This document shows, piece by piece, positions 5,985-7,084 of a DNA stretch of 7,084 nt. The translations under genes and the position numbers were made by a program. Origin of the DNA: an uncultured Clostridia bacterium (GTDB lineage: Bacteria; Bacillota; Clostridia; Oscillospirales; Ruminococcaceae); assembly GCA_947628385.1 (NCBI GenBank), contig CANQZS010000097.1:1-7084 (forward strand), read 5' to 3'. The number at the start of each line of letters is the position of its first letter. Positions within the stretch are counted from its first letter, which is position 1. The notes beneath the pieces were generated by a model. The model saw nothing but the letters and a program-made list of their open reading frames with translations, was not told the DNA's origin and did no database searches.

Positions 5985-6005
5985 CCGGATAGGAGCTGAA
6001 TTTAT

Positions 6006-6668
6006 TTGAAGGTTACGATCATCGGAGGAGGAAAGGTAGGATATTACCTCGTCCGCACATTAATTGAGCATGGCCATGAGCCTTCGGTCATTGAGATCGA
6101 CCGCTCGGTCTGCGAGCATATTGCAAATGAAATGGATATTCCCATAATCTGCGGAGACGCAACAAGACTGGAAGTGCTTGAAAGCGCCGGTCTTAAGGAT
6201 TCAAGCGCGTTTGTCAGCGTTACAGGCTCTGACGAAACGAATCTTATAGCTTGTCAGCTCGCCAAAAAGAAGTTCGGGGTCCAGAAAACCGTTGCAAAAT
6301 CCAACAATCCCAAAAATGTTGCCGCAATGCAGGCTCTGGGAATAGATAACGTTATCAACAGCACTAACAGTATTGCTTCGCTTATTGAAAGAGAGGTGGA
6401 TACCTCAAGGATCAAGCAGCTCCTTTCTCTGAACAGGGGAGAGGTCACGCTTTTTGAGGTTCAGCTTCCGGAAAATTATGTCTATGACGGAAAAATGCTT
6501 ATGGATATTAAGCTCCCGATATTGTTCAACATCGTTTCCATTACCAGAAACGGCTGTATGATAATCCCAAGAGGTCAGTCCATGCTGAAAAGCGGGGATA
6601 AGCTGCTTGTCATCTCGGAGACCGATGTTGTCAAGGAGCTGAAATCGGTTCTGAAAATAAAAGACTGA
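6006..6668 (+). CDS. TrkA-family (RCK) K+ uptake regulator, second of two
   Basis: This 220-residue RCK protein is paralogous to the gene just upstream and probably part of the same K+ channel regulator. The RCK_N domain (about 1-130) has GGGKVG at 7-12, Glu30 at the end of beta-strand 2 (a normal NAD-type acidic residue), GDAT at 50-53 and TGSDETNLIACQLAK (73-87). The RCK_C domain (about 145-220) has a full-length form ending in IPRGQSMLKSGDKLLVIS (187-204), a textbook RCK_C motif. The start is TTG (6006-6008), with AGGAG 10 nt upstream (5991-5995); the N terminus MKVTIIGGG supports it. The 21-nt gap to the previous gene indicates an operon. E. coli TrkA is one 458-residue chain with two RCK halves, so this pair may be a two-chain equivalent. 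Confidence 0.92.
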   Translation: MKVTIIGGGKVGYYLVRTLIEHGHEPSVIEIDRSVCEHIANEMDIPIICGDATRLEVLESAGLKDSSAFVSVTGSDETNLIACQLAKKKFGVQKTVAKSNNPKNVAAMQALGIDNVINSTNSIASLIEREVDTSRIKQLLSLNRGEVTLFEVQLPENYVYDGKMLMDIKLPILFNIVSITRNGCMIIPRGQSMLKSGDKLLVISETDVVKELKSVLKIKD

Positions 6669-6702
6669 GGATCTGTTCTTATAGGAGATATATGCAGATC
6701 CT
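6668..6702 (+). promoter_or_regulatory. Intercistronic hairpin presenting a Shine-Dalgarno sequence
   Basis: A perfect 8-bp inverted repeat, AGGATCTG (6668-6675) with CAGATCCT (6695-6702), starts at the last base of the trkA stop codon. Inside it a second 4-bp stem, TATA (6680-6683) with TATA (6689-6692), would leave GGAGA (6684-6688) in the apical loop. No T tract follows, so it is not an intrinsic terminator. The displayed AGGAG is 4 nt upstream of an ATG (6692-6694) that opens a four-codon ORF. It may be an mRNA processing, stability or translation-control element; the role is inferred. Confidence 0.5.
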
Positions 6703-6741
6703 ATGAGAAAAAGCTCTGATATGCTGAATGGGTGATGAAAA

Positions 6742-7084
6742 ATGACTGAAAACGCAAAAAATACCAAAGCCGTTGGTTCTGCGGCAGATGAAATAAAGGA
6801 AAGCGTAAAAGCCTCAGGTGAAGATTCAAAAAAAAGATCAAAAAAGAAAACTGACCGCAGATCCGGAGCTTCAGGATCAGCTGCGTCAAAGGTCAATGCC
6901 GTTCTCCGTCCTCAGGAGGAAAGCGAGATATTCGCCCTTGATATAGGAACGCGCAATGTGGTGGGGATCATCGGACATATGGCGGATAATATTTTCTGCG
7001 TCGATCATGCGGCGACGGTTCCTCATAAACAAAGGGCTATGATAGACGGTCAGATAGAGGATATTCCGGAGGTAGCTAAAATTG
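6742..7084 (+). CDS. FtsA-like / actin-fold ATPase, 5' part only
   Basis: The first 114 residues of a cytoplasmic actin/HSP70-fold ATPase are visible; the gene runs off the right edge. Residues 63-75 (IFALDIGTRNVVG) are the phosphate-1 loop of the FtsA/PilM-type actin fold. The following AMIDGQIEDIPEVAKI (99-114) matches the clostridial proteins annotated as cell division protein FtsA, which are longer and distinct from the FtsA beside ftsZ. Residues 1-60 are a low-complexity, Lys/Ser/Ala-rich tail with a basic run, KKRSKKK (30-36), ahead of the fold. I chose ATG 6742 because an in-frame stop lies just upstream (6736-6738) and GGTGAT (6731-6736), a partial anti-Shine-Dalgarno match, lies 5 nt upstream. 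It is 73 nt after the second trkA gene with no terminator between, so probably the same transcript. A PilM-like or chaperone-like role is an alternative. Confidence 0.8.
   Translation, partial: MTENAKNTKAVGSAADEIKESVKASGEDSKKRSKKKTDRRSGASGSAASKVNAVLRPQEESEIFALDIGTRNVVGIIGHMADNIFCVDHAATVPHKQRAMIDGQIEDIPEVAKI

Noticed and set aside
6405..6896. A 163-codon minus-strand frame spanning the trkA / FtsA-like boundary
   Set aside because: It is antisense to two recognisable genes and their spacer, its product resembles no family I know, and it has no convincing start signals.
1..7084. A CRISPR array, tRNA or rRNA gene, insertion sequence or phage attachment site
   Set aside because: I searched by eye for regularly spaced repeats, cloverleaf-like segments, terminal inverted repeats and transposase motifs, and saw none.

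Overview
The window looks like a chromosomal segment from an anaerobic Gram-positive of the Clostridia, most likely Oscillospiraceae and Ruminococcus-like. This is an inference from three things: moderate GC in the genes with AT-rich spacers, Shine-Dalgarno-led starts with near-consensus sigma-A promoters, and a gene set typical of that group (a clostridial citrate synthase, a CmpB-type membrane protein, paired small TrkA proteins and an FtsA-like ATPase). There are no rRNA or tRNA genes, insertion sequences or CRISPR arrays.

Left part (1-960, all minus strand): the 5' end of a lipoprotein gene that runs off the window and has its own promoter; then a degraded toxin-antitoxin operon. Its PhD/YefM-type antitoxin is intact, sits behind a perfect-consensus promoter, and overlaps the start of a PIN-domain (VapC-like) toxin gene. 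That toxin gene has lost its middle, but both its N-terminal and C-terminal ends can still be read, in different frames. A terminator follows directly.

Centre (929-5124): a cytoplasmic GH13 alpha-amylase-family enzyme (minus) carrying a C-terminal DUF1653 domain on a Pro/Glu-rich linker, which is an unusual fusion; a divergent five-helix CmpB-type membrane protein (plus); and a convergent citrate synthase (minus). The last two share a strong hairpin terminator.

Right part (5125-7084): a divergent control region with two promoters and a tandem 10-bp repeat at 11-bp spacing, then an apparent plus-strand operon of two small TrkA-type (RCK) K+ transport regulators and the start of an FtsA-like/actin-fold ATPase gene. 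The first trkA gene has its good ribosome binding site placed in front of a six-codon upstream ORF rather than its own start. A hairpin that displays a Shine-Dalgarno sequence in its loop, followed by overlapping micro-ORFs, lies between the second trkA gene and the FtsA-like gene.

Functionally this is mainly housekeeping (maltodextrin breakdown, entry to glutamate synthesis via citrate, K+ homeostasis, cell division or envelope). The points worth attention are the GH13-DUF1653 fusion, the internally deleted toxin with a surviving antitoxin, and the leader architecture of the trkA operon. I see no complete undescribed multi-gene system.
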